64,000 nt of DNA from Acidobacteriota bacterium. Lineage in GTDB: Bacteria; Acidobacteriota; Terriglobia; Bryobacterales; Bryobacteraceae. Positions 8,114-17,589 of the stretch are shown here, in pieces; the stretch's first letter is position 1, and each line of letters starts with the position of its first letter. The stretch covers positions 1 to 64,000 of the forward strand of contig JAFKEE010000035.1 in NCBI GenBank assembly GCA_017307505.1, written 5' to 3'. The notes under the pieces were generated by a model. It made no database searches. It was not told where the DNA came from and saw nothing but the letters and a program-made list of their open reading frames with translations. A program made the translations under genes and the position numbers.

Positions 8114-9022
8114 TCAGGTGCTGTGCCCAAAGAGGGTCTGCCGGGCTGTCTGGGAGATGGCGACAACCGCCGGGTGTTTGAGCCTTCGCTCGACCGAGAT
8201 TGCGTAGAAGCGTTCCATCACCGCCTCGGTTCGCCCCAACACGGAGACGCCGTGATGCTTTCGAACGTCATCCTCAACCGCTGTCGGGGCGGTGAAGATG
8301 CCGACGCCCGCTTCCCCGAAGACCTTCAACAGGGCACTATCCTGAAACTCGCCCACCACCCGAGGGTGAATTCCCTGGGACTCAAACCACTGGTCCAGGG
8401 AGCGGCGCAAGGCCGCATTTTCCAAGGGCAGCAGGAGGGGGGCGCCGTCGAGCGAGGCGGGAAACGTCTTCCGGTATTTCGCGGCGATCGCCGGTTTGGC
8501 GAAGAAGGAGACCCCGCAGCTACCGAGCAGGTGGTTGAATGCGCGCACACGAACGGATGAACCGACTGGCGCGTCCGTCAGAACCAGATCCAGCCCGAAA
8601 GTGGCGAGCTCGGTCAGGAGCCGATCCGGATGATTCTCGTGGCACACGATCTGTACGGGTTCCGGCAGCGTAAGCGCAGGCTCCAGGAGCCGGTACGCAA
8701 TGAGTTTGGGAAGCGCGTCCGAGATTCCTACCACCAGGCGCATCGGGCGCCCGGCCGGGCGGCCTTTGACAACGTCCGTGAACTCCCGGCCCAGCGCGAA
8801 GATCTCATTGGCGTACCGAAAGGCCAGGCGTCCGACCTCCGTTGGAACAAGAGTGCGTCCTGACCGCATGAACAGCTTCTCGCCCAGGGCATTCTCCAGG
8901 GCGCGGATCTGGCCGGTAATCGTGGGCTGGGCGAGGAGCAACTGTTTGCTCGCCTTCGCAATGCTTCCTTCGCGTGCGACCGTCCAGAAGTAGAGCAGGT
9001 GGTGGTAATTCAGCCATTCCAT
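8114..9022 (-). CDS. LysR-family regulator, NhaR-like
   Basis: Predicted 302 residues from ATG 9022 (an alternative ATG lies at 9034). It opens MEWLNYHHLLYFWTVAREG, followed by a winged helix-turn-helix (about residues 6-65) with TITGQIRALE, very close to the Escherichia coli NhaR start, and then a substrate-binding-fold effector domain. NhaR activates the Na+/H+ antiporter gene nhaA and osmC in response to sodium. No nhaA is present in the window, so the target here is unknown. The gene is divergent from the DUF2934 gene. The much longer upstream open frame is not supported by homology. Confidence 0.85.
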   Translation of the reverse strand: MEWLNYHHLLYFWTVAREGSIAKASKQLLLAQPTITGQIRALENALGEKLFMRSGRTLVPTEVGRLAFRYANEIFALGREFTDVVKGRPAGRPMRLVVGISDALPKLIAYRLLEPALTLPEPVQIVCHENHPDRLLTELATFGLDLVLTDAPVGSSVRVRAFNHLLGSCGVSFFAKPAIAAKYRKTFPASLDGAPLLLPLENAALRRSLDQWFESQGIHPRVVGEFQDSALLKVFGEAGVGIFTAPTAVEDDVRKHHGVSVLGRTEAVMERFYAISVERRLKHPAVVAISQTARQTLFGHST

Positions 9023-9244
9023 GCCTTGGATCATACCTCGGCTTTTCCGAGGTTTGCCTTTCAAATTATCTATTTGCCGAGGGACCGATGTTCGCCCTAC
9101 ATTTGGGCTAGAGACGAAGCAGTCTTGTACCCCACCTGGAGTCCACCTGGCTGCGAAGGGTGCGAGCGATGCACGGGGTGGCAATGTGCGCCCTGCCGAG
9201 ACTCCACGGCAGGCCGTGCCTGGTTGTCGATGAGGATGTTGAAC

Positions 9245-9463
9245 ATGGACAAGAAAACAACTCCGCCTCCTAACACTGACGGGGATCTGGAAGGCGCGAC
9301 GGCGAACGCGGCCCAGGTGAACGAATCTCCCGAAGGGGCGGCTGAATACGAGAAGGTCAAACAACTCGCGCATGAGTACTGGCACGCCCGCGGCTGTCCT
9401 GAGGGGTCGCCCGAAGAGGACTGGCTGCGTGCCGAGCAGGCCGTGAAGGGCACTGCTGAATGA
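9245..9463 (+). CDS. DUF2934 domain protein
   Basis: A 72-residue protein. The C-terminal 40 residues match DUF2934, a short helical motif of the form (I/L)A-EYWxxRGxPxGSPEEDWxRAE; here LAHEYWHARGCPEGSPEEDW. The N-terminus is low-complexity. GAGG lies 9 bases before the ATG at 9245; an in-frame ATG at 9236 is possible. The function of the domain is unknown. It lies 222 bases from the divergent LysR gene. Confidence 0.8.
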   Translation: MDKKTTPPPNTDGDLEGATANAAQVNESPEGAAEYEKVKQLAHEYWHARGCPEGSPEEDWLRAEQAVKGTAE

Positions 9464-9580
9464 ATACTGCCGGAAGCTTCGTCCCGTGACCTCGACCGGC
9501 GCCCTCTGATTCCAGGGCGCTGCCGGCGGCCACAATCGGGGCGAGCCGCTGGCTTTGGATGAGTAACAAGGAGTAGAAAC

Positions 9581-9991
9581 ATGAACATTTCACGTTTTGC
9601 ATCATTCAGCGCGGCTGCGATTTGCATGCTGCTTGTTTCCAGTGGACTCACTGCCATGGCTCAGGACGATCAAGTCGCCAAGATCGGCAAAAGGGGGCAG
9701 GTGACTTTCCGGAGTGAAACGAAGGTCGGCGACCTGACCCTGATGCCAGGTCAATACACGGTCCAATGCCGCAAGCAGGGGGAGGAACATTTCATGCGAT
9801 TCACCCGTACCGGTGGATCCGGGCCACGCGGCGGAGGGTCTGCCGTGGATCAGGGCGAAGTGAAATGCAAGAAGGAGCCGCTGCCCTCCAAGGTGGCGGC
9901 GGGCAGCATGCACACGCATGCGGATGGGGACACCGTCCGTGTGACGAAGATTGAGATCGCGGGGGAGAGAGTCGCCCATCTCTTCGAGTGA
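9581..9991 (+). CDS. small secreted protein
   Basis: A 136-residue protein with a clear Sec signal peptide (residues 1-27, hydrophobic AAAICMLLVSSGLTAMA then a likely cleavage after AMA). The mature part is short, rich in Gly and Lys, contains two cysteines (CRKQGEEHF and VKCKKEPL) and a histidine-containing MHTHADGD stretch. CAAGGAG precedes the ATG at a normal distance. I do not recognise a family; a periplasmic location is the only inference. Confidence 0.75.
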   Translation: MNISRFASFSAAAICMLLVSSGLTAMAQDDQVAKIGKRGQVTFRSETKVGDLTLMPGQYTVQCRKQGEEHFMRFTRTGGSGPRGGGSAVDQGEVKCKKEPLPSKVAAGSMHTHADGDTVRVTKIEIAGERVAHLFE

Positions 9992-10011
9992 AGAATTTGG
10001 GGCTCAACCAA

Positions 10012-10041
10012 GCCGGCGCCCGGGCAGGACCGGGCGCCGGC
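10012..10041. terminator. perfect GC-rich hairpin after the secreted protein gene
   Basis: GCCGGCGCCCGG (10012-10023) and CCGGGCGCCGGC (10030-10041) form a perfect 12-bp stem with a 6-base loop, 20 bases after the stop at 9991. No T-run follows, so it is a terminator or RNA-stabilising hairpin. Confidence 0.55.
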
Positions 10042-10473
10042 GGTTTCGCTTCCCGCCTGTCCCTGTGGCCGGCCTCACCGGCGCCCGCTTCCCCTGTTTC
10101 TCCTCGCCGTTTGCTCCCGCAGAGACCGCGCCACCGGCAGCCTGACACTCGTAATGGGTGGAGATTCCGGTGAAGCTGAACGCTCCCTCCTGAGGGAAAG
10201 CGAACGGTATTACGGGGTGATCCCGAACACCATCGGAGCGTTGCGTCGCTGGCTCCTCGATTGTGCGGGAAAGTATTCGGCTTCGTCAAAGGAAACCGGT
10301 CCGAGCGCAGCGAAGGAAAGATGGCGCAAGCAGGGAAAGGGGTGCGGCGAGAGGTGCGGCAGCCTGGTCCCCGCTTTAGCACGAAGTGTCCCGGAGCGCG
10401 GGAGTGCTCCGCAGATGAATGGCCGCCAAGGAAGCCCTGGGTTCGGCAAGTCTGAACTAACTGATTGAGATGT
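10042..10473. other. no recognisable gene
   Basis: About 430 bases with only overlapping arbitrary frames of 60-190 codons on both strands, arginine- and proline-rich as expected of GC-rich non-coding DNA. Nothing recognisable. Confidence 0.5.
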
Positions 10474-11454
10474 TCACAACCTTAAGGTCATGTTGGTTTG
10501 CAGCCGGGGACACTGCCAAACATAATCGCCACGGCGGTCGATGTATCCGCATGTTTGTTCTGTCTCGACCCAACAGATACCGTCGTGGAACCGAAAGCCC
10601 AAAGCGAAGCGGGGTGTTATCAAGAATTCGCCCGACCTGTCAATGAAGCCGATCTGTGATTCCTCCGATTCGCTTTTTACTTCCACGGCCGCGATCCCTT
10701 CTGAGAACGGGTAGGCACGGTTGAAAGTTGGCGTGATCGTGAAATCACCCGCCGTATCGATGTAGCCCCAGCGCTCCCCGACCTGCACCGATGCCAAGCC
10801 CTCAGTGAAACCATACGCGAAGTCGAATCGAGGTTTAATCACTGCATTTCCTGAAGTATCGATGAAGCCGTTCAGCCCGGCGCTCATTATCCCGGTCCGG
10901 CCGCATTGAAACGGATGCATGTAGGGCTGATCAAACTGGAACGGGATGACGAGTTGACCGTCGCGGTCGATGTACCCCCACCGACCGCCCTTCTGAACTG
11001 GCGCCAACCCCTCGCTGAACCCACGGGCAGCTTCGTACCTCGGCGGGATGACCTCGAGCCCTTGTTTGTCAACGAAGCCAGCATACTTCCCCGAATACAC
11101 AAGCGCCCGCCCCTCAGAAAAGCGAGCCACCCATCGGTATTTCGGTTCGACTATTATGCTTCCGTTGACGTCGATGAATCCGTATTTGCGCGGTGCTGCG
11201 ATCACGCAGGCCAAACCCTCTGAGAACCTTTCCGCGTGCCCAAACGCACCGTCGAAGGCCCACTCTCCGGTGTCATTGATGAAACGCCATTTCCTGCCGT
11301 TCTGGACAGGCGCACGTCCTTCTAAGAATTCCAAACCGGACGCAAAGCGGGGCGCGATGATGGTCCTGCCTGAGAGGTCCATGTAACCCAGTCGAGAGCG
11401 CTGTTTGCTATCTAAAGCGAAGATCGGAAAGAGCTTCTCGTGTCGTGCAGCCAC
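10474..11454 (-). CDS. WG-repeat protein, possibly 5' truncated
   Basis: 326 residues made of about nine WG (tryptophan-glycine) repeats of 30-40 residues, each with the core (W/Y)G(Y/F)ID-x-x-G followed by (V)I-P-x-F and FSEGLA-V; examples are RWGYIDRDG, ERWGYIDTAG and KYGFIDVNG. WG repeats form beta-structured binding modules of uncertain partner. The only start in frame is a GTG at 11454 without a ribosome binding site, and the first repeat begins almost immediately. The frame stays open upstream into a decayed istB gene, so the true N-terminus may have been lost. No signal peptide is visible, whereas many WG proteins have one. Confidence 0.75.
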   Translation of the reverse strand: MAARHEKLFPIFALDSKQRSRLGYMDLSGRTIIAPRFASGLEFLEGRAPVQNGRKWRFINDTGEWAFDGAFGHAERFSEGLACVIAAPRKYGFIDVNGSIIVEPKYRWVARFSEGRALVYSGKYAGFVDKQGLEVIPPRYEAARGFSEGLAPVQKGGRWGYIDRDGQLVIPFQFDQPYMHPFQCGRTGIMSAGLNGFIDTSGNAVIKPRFDFAYGFTEGLASVQVGERWGYIDTAGDFTITPTFNRAYPFSEGIAAVEVKSESEESQIGFIDRSGEFLITPRFALGFRFHDGICWVETEQTCGYIDRRGDYVWQCPRLQTNMTLRL

Positions 11455-11469
11455 TGATTGAGTATAAAG

Positions 11470-11840
11470 CCTCGCTTCAGCAGCACGAACGACCAGTAGG
11501 CGCCCGCCGGATCGCGTGCGATTGCATTCGGCTTTCCCCGGTCTTTGCGCATCGAATCGCCCTGCCTCTCGATCCTATGCGCGTTGTGGACCAGCCGGTC
11601 ACGTATGCCAGCGGCAGCGGTCGGATCGCCGAGCTGTTGGCGTCAAAGGGCCACCGGCAACGGCGAAATGAGAATCAGCGAGCGGACCTGGTAACGGTCC
11701 TCGCAAATCTCCCAGAAGTCACGACGCTCTGGTTCGGAAAGTGGCGCCATGGCCCACCGTCGATCACCAGTACATCCATCCGGCTCAGCCGGGCGAGCAG
11801 ATTGCGGAAGCTTGCATCGGCGCGTGCGAGTTCCCACTTT
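11470..11840 (-). pseudogene. istB: decayed IS21-family istB (transposition helper ATPase)
   Basis: Three minus-strand frames together spell consecutive pieces of IstB. First ADASFRNLLARLSRMDVLVI (around 11830-11760), then WAMAPLSEPERRDFWEICED with RYQVRSLILISPLPVA (around 11755-11645), then GDPTAAAGIRDRLVHNAHRI with ERQGDSMRK (around 11640-11540). In intact IstB these segments are contiguous and in one frame. The Walker A part of the ATPase and the istA transposase are missing. The remnant abuts the WG-repeat gene and lies downstream of the efflux operon. Confidence 0.85.
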
Positions 11841-11931
11841 GGTGGCGATCCCGACGGCGAGGGCTGCGACGCGGGCTTCCTACGCCACGCTGGGCTCCGC
11901 CCGCCGGGCACTCCCGCGCCAACCGTGGGGC

Positions 11932-13026
11932 TCAGGGCTTCTTCGAGGAAGCCTGGAGCGGAGCGCCTTCGCGGATCTCGTCCGTGGCGCGCCGCACGAC
12001 CTGGTCGCCCGGCTGGAGATGCCCGTTCACCTCGACCAGATCTCCGTCCGCGCCGCCCTTCGCGACGTTGACCCATTCCGCGCGGCCATCCCGGTTGCGG
12101 ATGACAAACGTCCGTTCAGTGGTCGTGACCACGCTGGTCCTGGGCACCATCAGCGCGGGTTTCGAACGCCGGACGGGCCATTTGACCGATGGGTACATAC
12201 CCGGTGATAGGGAAGCATCCGGGTTTGCGACATCCAGTTCTACGGCCATGGTTCGAGTCCTGGGATCCAGTGCATGGGCCACACGAGCGATGGTGCCCGC
12301 ATAGGTCCGGTCGGGGAATGCCGGCACGCGAAACTCCACCCGAGCCCCCTGCGCAATCCCGCCGATGTTTTCTTCCGGCACCGCAACGACCAGGCGAAGG
12401 CGAGCAACCTGCTGAAGCACGAGCAACACGGGATCGGTGCCTGGTCCGACGAGGGCTCCGGGATGCACGAGCCGATCTGTGACGATGCCATCGAAGGGCG
12501 CGGTGATCTGGAGGTAGGACTCGAGCTCCTTCTGCGCCTGAACCGCCGACTGCGCGGCGCGGGCGGCCTGTTGCCTGGAAGCGACCAGCGCCTTTGCCGC
12601 GTCCACCAGTTTTTCCGCCTGGATCAGTTCGTTGCCGGCGACGGCTCCGGGTGTCTCGGCCGCTTTCCTGAGCCGCTCCGCCGTGCTCTGGGCGGCAGCC
12701 AATTGCGCTTCGGCCTGCAGGCGGTCCGCGTCAGCGGCCTGTCCCTTGGATTCCGCTTCAGCGATCTGTGCCTTGATTTCGGGCGCGGAGAGTTCGGCGA
12801 GCAACTGCCCGCGGCGGACAACGCTGCCACGATCGACCACTACGCGCTCGACATAGCCGCGCACTTTCGCGTGTAAGGAAACGTTGAGAAACGGCTGGAA
12901 TTCGCCGGGCAGCTCAATGGTCTTCGAGATGGATCTGGCGACGACGGGCGCCATCTCCGCCGTCTGAGCGGAGGCCATGCGGAATGACACGACGCAGACA
13001 AGCAGCAGGAGGTTAATGCGCTTCAT
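11932..13026 (-). CDS. RND efflux periplasmic adaptor (membrane fusion protein)
   Basis: 364 residues with an N-terminal signal peptide (MKRINLLLLVCVVSFRMASA), then lipoyl-like and alpha-hairpin segments (AKVRGYVERVVVDRGSVVRRG; long Ala/Gln-rich coiled coil at about 90-165), closing lipoyl half (LQITAPFDGIVTDR) and beta-barrel. This is the HlyD/AcrA-type adaptor that joins the inner-membrane RND pump to the outer-membrane channel. It overlaps the end of the RND gene by 14 bases, so it is translated as the last gene of the padR-tolC-RND-MFP operon. There is no lipobox, so a periplasmic adaptor held by a signal anchor or released is likely. Confidence 0.92.
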   Translation of the reverse strand: MKRINLLLLVCVVSFRMASAQTAEMAPVVARSISKTIELPGEFQPFLNVSLHAKVRGYVERVVVDRGSVVRRGQLLAELSAPEIKAQIAEAESKGQAADADRLQAEAQLAAAQSTAERLRKAAETPGAVAGNELIQAEKLVDAAKALVASRQQAARAAQSAVQAQKELESYLQITAPFDGIVTDRLVHPGALVGPGTDPVLLVLQQVARLRLVVAVPEENIGGIAQGARVEFRVPAFPDRTYAGTIARVAHALDPRTRTMAVELDVANPDASLSPGMYPSVKWPVRRSKPALMVPRTSVVTTTERTFVIRNRDGRAEWVNVAKGGADGDLVEVNGHLQPGDQVVRRATDEIREGAPLQASSKKP

Positions 13027-16000
13027 AGTATCGGCTCTCCGGGTCCATCGGGTTCAGGGATGGAGAATTCGTAGCGGCTCTTCGCTGAACGATGGCATAG
13101 AGCGAGGGCAGGATGGTCAAGGTCGTAAAGGTGGAGACGATCAGGCCGCCGATGACGGCCCGGGCGAGCGGCGCGGATTGCGCTCCGCCTTCCCCGAAAC
13201 CGATGGCCATTGGAACCATGCCGAAGATCATCGCCGCCGCCGTCATGAGAACGGCGCGCAGGCGGCCGGCCGCCCCCAGTTGCGCGGCTTCGAGACAGTG
13301 GCGGCCTTCGCGCCGCGCGTGTTCCGCGAAGGTGATGAGCAGGATCGAATTTGCCACCGCGATCCCGATCGCCATAATCGCGCCCATGAAGGATTGAACG
13401 TTGAGGGTGGTCCCAGTGACGAGCAGCATCAGGATGACGCCGGCGAGTACGGCCGGGATGGTGAGTACGATCGCCGATGCCAGGCGCAGGGACTGGAAGT
13501 TTGCGCTGAGCAGGAGGAAGATGACCAGAACGGCGAGGAGAAGCCCGACCCGGAGGCCCGAGAGGGTCTGTTCGAGGGGTGGGATCTGGCCTCGGAGTTT
13601 GACGGTCACGCCTTTGGGCGGGGCGCCGGCACTCCGCAGGGCGTCGTTCAACTGGGTAGCCGCTTCGCCGATGGTCAACCCGTGAATGTTGGCGGTGAGG
13701 CTGACCACGTGTTGCCCGTTGTATCGCTCGATCATCGCCGGCATGGTGCCGAGTTTGAATTTGGCCAGATCGGTCAGGCGCGGCTGAGACCTTCCGTTCT
13801 GCATGACGGGCACGTCGCCGACCGCCTCCACGCTCTGAATGCGGTTCTGGGGCAACTGCACCTGAATCTGGAAGGCGTTGCCGGAGTTCGGATCGCGCCA
13901 ATAGTTCGGTTGGGTGAAGCGCGACGACGAGGTGGCGGGCACGACCGAGCGAACCACGTCGGCCATCGTCAGGCCGAACTGCCCGGCCCGTTCGCGATCG
14001 ATGTTAATGTCGAGTGTCGGAAAATCGGGCGCCTGCGCGAGTTGAAGATCGCGCAGGAAGGGCAGTTTGCCGAGCTGCGCCTGAACCTTCTGTGCGAACG
14101 CATAGTCATCGTTGAGGCTGATGCCCTGAACGGCAACCTCCACGGGGGTGGGCGAGCCGAAGCTCATCACCTGGCTGACGATGTCGGCAGCCTCGAAAGA
14201 GATTGCGCAGCCGGGCAGGGCTGCCCTGAGGCGTTCTCTCAGTTTCTCCCGCAGGGCTTCGCCTCGTTCGGCCTCCGGCTTCAAAGCGACCTGGATGACG
14301 GCTTCCTGGGGACCGCTGGTGAACAGGTGGATGAGATTGACCGGGTAGCTGGAGGGGACGATGCCGACGAAGTCGCTGGTCAAGCTGACGTTGTCAGGCC
14401 CGGCGTTCTGCCGGATTACATCCAGCGCCCGGAGCACAATCCGCTCTGTTTCCTCGATGCGCGTGCCGGTGGGCGCGCGCAACCGGATTCTCATGAGCGG
14501 GGCGTTGGCATCCGGGAAGATTTCCGTTCCAATCCGCGGCAGGAAGAGGAAGACGAACAGGAATGCCGCGCCGAGGTACACGATGACCAGAGGCCACCGG
14601 AAGCGAAGGGTGGCCCGCAGGTAGCGCTCGTAAAGTGTGTGGAGGCGTCCGAACAAGCCCTCGTGCTCTTCGCCCCGGTGGCCCTCTTTCATCAGCCAGG
14701 CAGAGAACACAGGCACGAGGCTGCTGGACAGGACATAGGACGCGATCATCGAGAACGCGACGGCCAGAGAGAGCGGGATGAAGAGCTGCCTGCCGGCACC
14801 GACCATAAAGAGCGACGGCACGAACACGGCGAGAACACAGAACATGGAGAGCAGGCGGGCCATGGCGGTGCGGCTGCAGGCTTCCACGACGGCGCGGGCC
14901 CGGGAGATACCCGGCAGCATCTGCGTGTGGATGTTCTCAATCTCGACGGTCGCCTCGTCCACCAGCACGCCCACCGCGAGAGCCAGTCCTCCGAGGGTCA
15001 TGATGTTGATGGTCTGCCCGGCCGCCCAGAGGAACACCACGGCCGACAACAATGCGAACGGTATGTTCGTGACGACGATCAGCGCGCTGCGCCAGTCGCG
15101 CAGGAAGAGCAGCACCATCAGGCCGGTCAACGCGGCTCCGAGAAGGCCTTCCGTGATCAAGCCTTTGATTGAATTCGTAACGTACGGCGACTGATCGAAC
15201 TCGAGGCGCACGTCGACGCCGTCGGGGAGGACTTTCCGGAAGTCGGGAATGGCCTTTTTGACCGCGCTGATGACGTCCAGAGTAGAGGCGTCGGCGCGTT
15301 TCGTGACCGGGATGTAGACGGTCCGTTTGCCGTTGACATGGGCGTAGGCAGTGATGATATCCGTCCCGTTCTCGATGGTCCCGATGTCGCGAAGATAGAC
15401 GGTGGTTCCGGTGGCCGGCCGGATGGGGGTGCTGAGCAGTTCGGCCAAATTCCCGCCGAGGGCCGAATTTGTCCTGGCGATGCGCTCCACACTGCCGGTC
15501 CACATATTGCCGGAAGGCATGACGAGCGACGATTTGCTGACGGCCGCGATGGCGTCGTCGGGCGAGATCTGATACTGCTGCAGCTTGTCGGGGTTGAGAG
15601 TGATGACGATGGTGCGCTGATTTCCGCCAAACGGCGGGGGCGCCGACACGCCGGGCAACGTTGCGAAGAGTGGCCGAACCCGATTCAGGGCGAAGTCCTG
15701 CAGTTCCCCCTGAGTGTGGGTGGCGCTGCTGAACACGAGCTGTCCCACGGCGACGCTGCCGGCATCGAAGCGGGTGATGAAGGGCGGGACAGCGCCCGGG
15801 GGCATGAATGCCCGCGCGCGATTGACGTAGCCGACGGTCTCTGCCATGGCCTGGCTCATGTTCGTGCCTTCGTGAAACACGAGTTTCATCAAAGCCGCGC
15901 CCTGGATGCTTTTGCTCTCCACGTGGTCGATGCCCGTGATGTAGAGGAAGTGATACTCGTAGTAATAAGTGAGGTAGCCTTCCATCTGCGCGGGATCCAT

Positions 16001-16159
16001 ACCGCCATAGGGCTGTGCCACGTAGATGGCCGGATCCCCTACCTGCGGAAAGATATCGACAGGCATCCGCTGAACCGCCAGGAGTGCACACAAGGCGATG
16101 GCGACGAGCGCAATCACCACGGTGACCGGTCTGGATAAGGATGCTAAAACAAGACGCAT
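13013..16159 (-). CDS. RND-family efflux permease
   Basis: 1048 residues from ATG 16159, chosen because AGGAAG lies 8 bases upstream and the protein then opens with the usual first membrane helix (VTVVIALVAIALCALLAVQ). It has the RND layout: two sets of periplasmic loops and 12 membrane helices, the VDIFPQVGDPAIYV start of the porter domain, and the helix-4 motif LAVGVLVDEATVEIEN. Proton-driven export of drugs or similar small molecules across the envelope is the family role; substrate is unknown. The gene follows tolC by 19 bases and overlaps the adaptor gene. The gene order (outer-membrane channel first) differs from the acrAB order of enterobacteria. Confidence 0.93.
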   Translation of the reverse strand: MRLVLASLSRPVTVVIALVAIALCALLAVQRMPVDIFPQVGDPAIYVAQPYGGMDPAQMEGYLTYYYEYHFLYITGIDHVESKSIQGAALMKLVFHEGTNMSQAMAETVGYVNRARAFMPPGAVPPFITRFDAGSVAVGQLVFSSATHTQGELQDFALNRVRPLFATLPGVSAPPPFGGNQRTIVITLNPDKLQQYQISPDDAIAAVSKSSLVMPSGNMWTGSVERIARTNSALGGNLAELLSTPIRPATGTTVYLRDIGTIENGTDIITAYAHVNGKRTVYIPVTKRADASTLDVISAVKKAIPDFRKVLPDGVDVRLEFDQSPYVTNSIKGLITEGLLGAALTGLMVLLFLRDWRSALIVVTNIPFALLSAVVFLWAAGQTINIMTLGGLALAVGVLVDEATVEIENIHTQMLPGISRARAVVEACSRTAMARLLSMFCVLAVFVPSLFMVGAGRQLFIPLSLAVAFSMIASYVLSSSLVPVFSAWLMKEGHRGEEHEGLFGRLHTLYERYLRATLRFRWPLVIVYLGAAFLFVFLFLPRIGTEIFPDANAPLMRIRLRAPTGTRIEETERIVLRALDVIRQNAGPDNVSLTSDFVGIVPSSYPVNLIHLFTSGPQEAVIQVALKPEAERGEALREKLRERLRAALPGCAISFEAADIVSQVMSFGSPTPVEVAVQGISLNDDYAFAQKVQAQLGKLPFLRDLQLAQAPDFPTLDINIDRERAGQFGLTMADVVRSVVPATSSSRFTQPNYWRDPNSGNAFQIQVQLPQNRIQSVEAVGDVPVMQNGRSQPRLTDLAKFKLGTMPAMIERYNGQHVVSLTANIHGLTIGEAATQLNDALRSAGAPPKGVTVKLRGQIPPLEQTLSGLRVGLLLAVLVIFLLLSANFQSLRLASAIVLTIPAVLAGVILMLLVTGTTLNVQSFMGAIMAIGIAVANSILLITFAEHARREGRHCLEAAQLGAAGRLRAVLMTAAAMIFGMVPMAIGFGEGGAQSAPLARAVIGGLIVSTFTTLTILPSLYAIVQRRAATNSPSLNPMDPESRYYEAH

Positions 16160-16178
16160 TGCTTTTCTTCCTGATCTC

Positions 16179-17585
16179 TCAACGGCCGGCTTCCACGATG
16201 AATGGCTGAACGTCGCCCGCCACGGTGGCGATGCCCAGGAGGCCGCGCCAGACGCTGAGGCGGGCCAACGAATCGTCGATTTCAGCCTGGGTCTGCAGAC
16301 GCTGTGCGTCGGCGACCTCGGCGATATTGCCCAGACCGGACTGATAGCGTGCGGCCGCCTGCTGCGCGGCGGCCCGGGCTGCCGAAACCTGGACAGGAGT
16401 ATTGGCGGCAATGTTGCGGGCGCCAGTCAATGTCGCAACGGCCCGGTTCCACTGGGCGCGCAGCTCGACCATCAGCTGTTCCGACTTGGCGACCTGGGCG
16501 CGAATGGTAGCCGTTTGAGCGGCCTCCCGGGCGCGAACCGACGGCAGATCCATTAAAGGAAACGTGACGGTGAATCCAACGGCGTAGTTCTGGATGCTGG
16601 GCGCCAGGCCGTTCGCCCCACCCAGGCGAGCGCCGGTCACTTCCGCGCCGCTGCCGCGCGCATACGCTGACGCCTGGAGGCTGAACTTAGGGAAATAGGA
16701 ACGCTCCAGGACCCGCAACTGGGCGCGCGCCTGCTCGAGGGTGGCGTTCTGCTCAGCGACGAAGGGATTGCCGGTCAGATTGGGCGAGGAAGGGGTAGCC
16801 TCCGGCGGGGGCTGGAGGAGTCCGCCGGCAGCAATTGCGATGTCAGCGGGCTGCATGCCGACAAACTGCGCCAGGTTCGCACGCGCGACACCAGCGGCCT
16901 GTTGCGCCTGAATCAGCTGAGTTCGGGCGGCAGCCAGCTCCGCCTCAGCCCGCGACTTGTCCGCTCCGGGGCGCAGTTGTGCGTCCACCTGGGCGGCGAT
17001 GATCTTCAGGAGAGTGCCGGCGCGATCCACGCCGGCCTGGGAGGCGCGAATGGTTTCCTGGGCCGCGAGCAGCGTGAGGTAGGCATCGGCCGCGGCCACT
17101 CCGATTTCGAATTGAGTCCGCTTCAGCGCCGCTTCCGATTGCGCCCGGGCGGCGGTGGCAGCCGCTACGCCTGCGCCGCGCAGGCCAAAGTCGAAGGGCT
17201 CCCAACTGACGAGGGCGCCAACCGCGCTGCCCCAAACAGAGCCGAGGTTGTTTGTTCCGATGACCGGGCCGGAGATGGACGGGATGACGGATTGCGGCAT
17301 CAGGAGGCCGAACACGTTGTTTCTGGTGGCCCGATTCACCTGGGCGATGCCGTCGACGCGGGGCAGGTATGCGGTGCGGGCGAGTTGAATGCCCGCCGAG
17401 GCCGCATTGATCTGCTCCTGCGAAACGTGGACGGAAGGATAGTACTTCAGAGCGGCCGAGACGGCTTGTTCCAGGCTGAGCGTGCCGGAGGCTTGGCTTT
17501 CCTGAGCCCGAGCAGAGAACGAAGCCGCTGCCGCGATCATCACGAGAATGAATGCCTGAGGGAGAGAGGTTCGCGTTTTCCGCAA
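16179..17585 (-). CDS. TolC/OprM-like outer-membrane efflux channel
   Basis: 468 residues with a signal peptide (residues 1-27, ending FSARA) followed by two outer-membrane efflux protein repeats of long amphipathic helices (LSLEQAVSAALKYYPSVHVS near the start; GLGNIAEVADAQRLQTQAEI near the end). It would form the trimeric channel through which the RND pump exports. It begins 4 bases after the stop of padR and is the second gene of the efflux operon. Confidence 0.92.
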   Translation of the reverse strand: MRKTRTSLPQAFILVMIAAAASFSARAQESQASGTLSLEQAVSAALKYYPSVHVSQEQINAASAGIQLARTAYLPRVDGIAQVNRATRNNVFGLLMPQSVIPSISGPVIGTNNLGSVWGSAVGALVSWEPFDFGLRGAGVAAATAARAQSEAALKRTQFEIGVAAADAYLTLLAAQETIRASQAGVDRAGTLLKIIAAQVDAQLRPGADKSRAEAELAAARTQLIQAQQAAGVARANLAQFVGMQPADIAIAAGGLLQPPPEATPSSPNLTGNPFVAEQNATLEQARAQLRVLERSYFPKFSLQASAYARGSGAEVTGARLGGANGLAPSIQNYAVGFTVTFPLMDLPSVRAREAAQTATIRAQVAKSEQLMVELRAQWNRAVATLTGARNIAANTPVQVSAARAAAQQAAARYQSGLGNIAEVADAQRLQTQAEIDDSLARLSVWRGLLGIATVAGDVQPFIVEAGR

Positions 17586-17589
17586 TCGT

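Noticed and set aside
9023-9535. Long N-terminal extension of the LysR gene (open frame up to 9535)
   Set aside because: The NhaR-like domain begins at 9022; the extension is Arg/Pro-rich shadow of the opposite-strand DUF2934 gene and its flank.
10154-10468. 104-codon plus-strand frame between the secreted protein and WG-repeat genes
   Set aside because: No ribosome site, no motif, biased Ser/Arg/Gly composition; overlapping frames of similar length exist on both strands.
12977-15172. 731-codon plus-strand frame opposite the RND permease gene
   Set aside because: It is the antisense shadow of a clear RND gene, is rich in Gly/Asp/His/Arg and has no ribosome site or motif.
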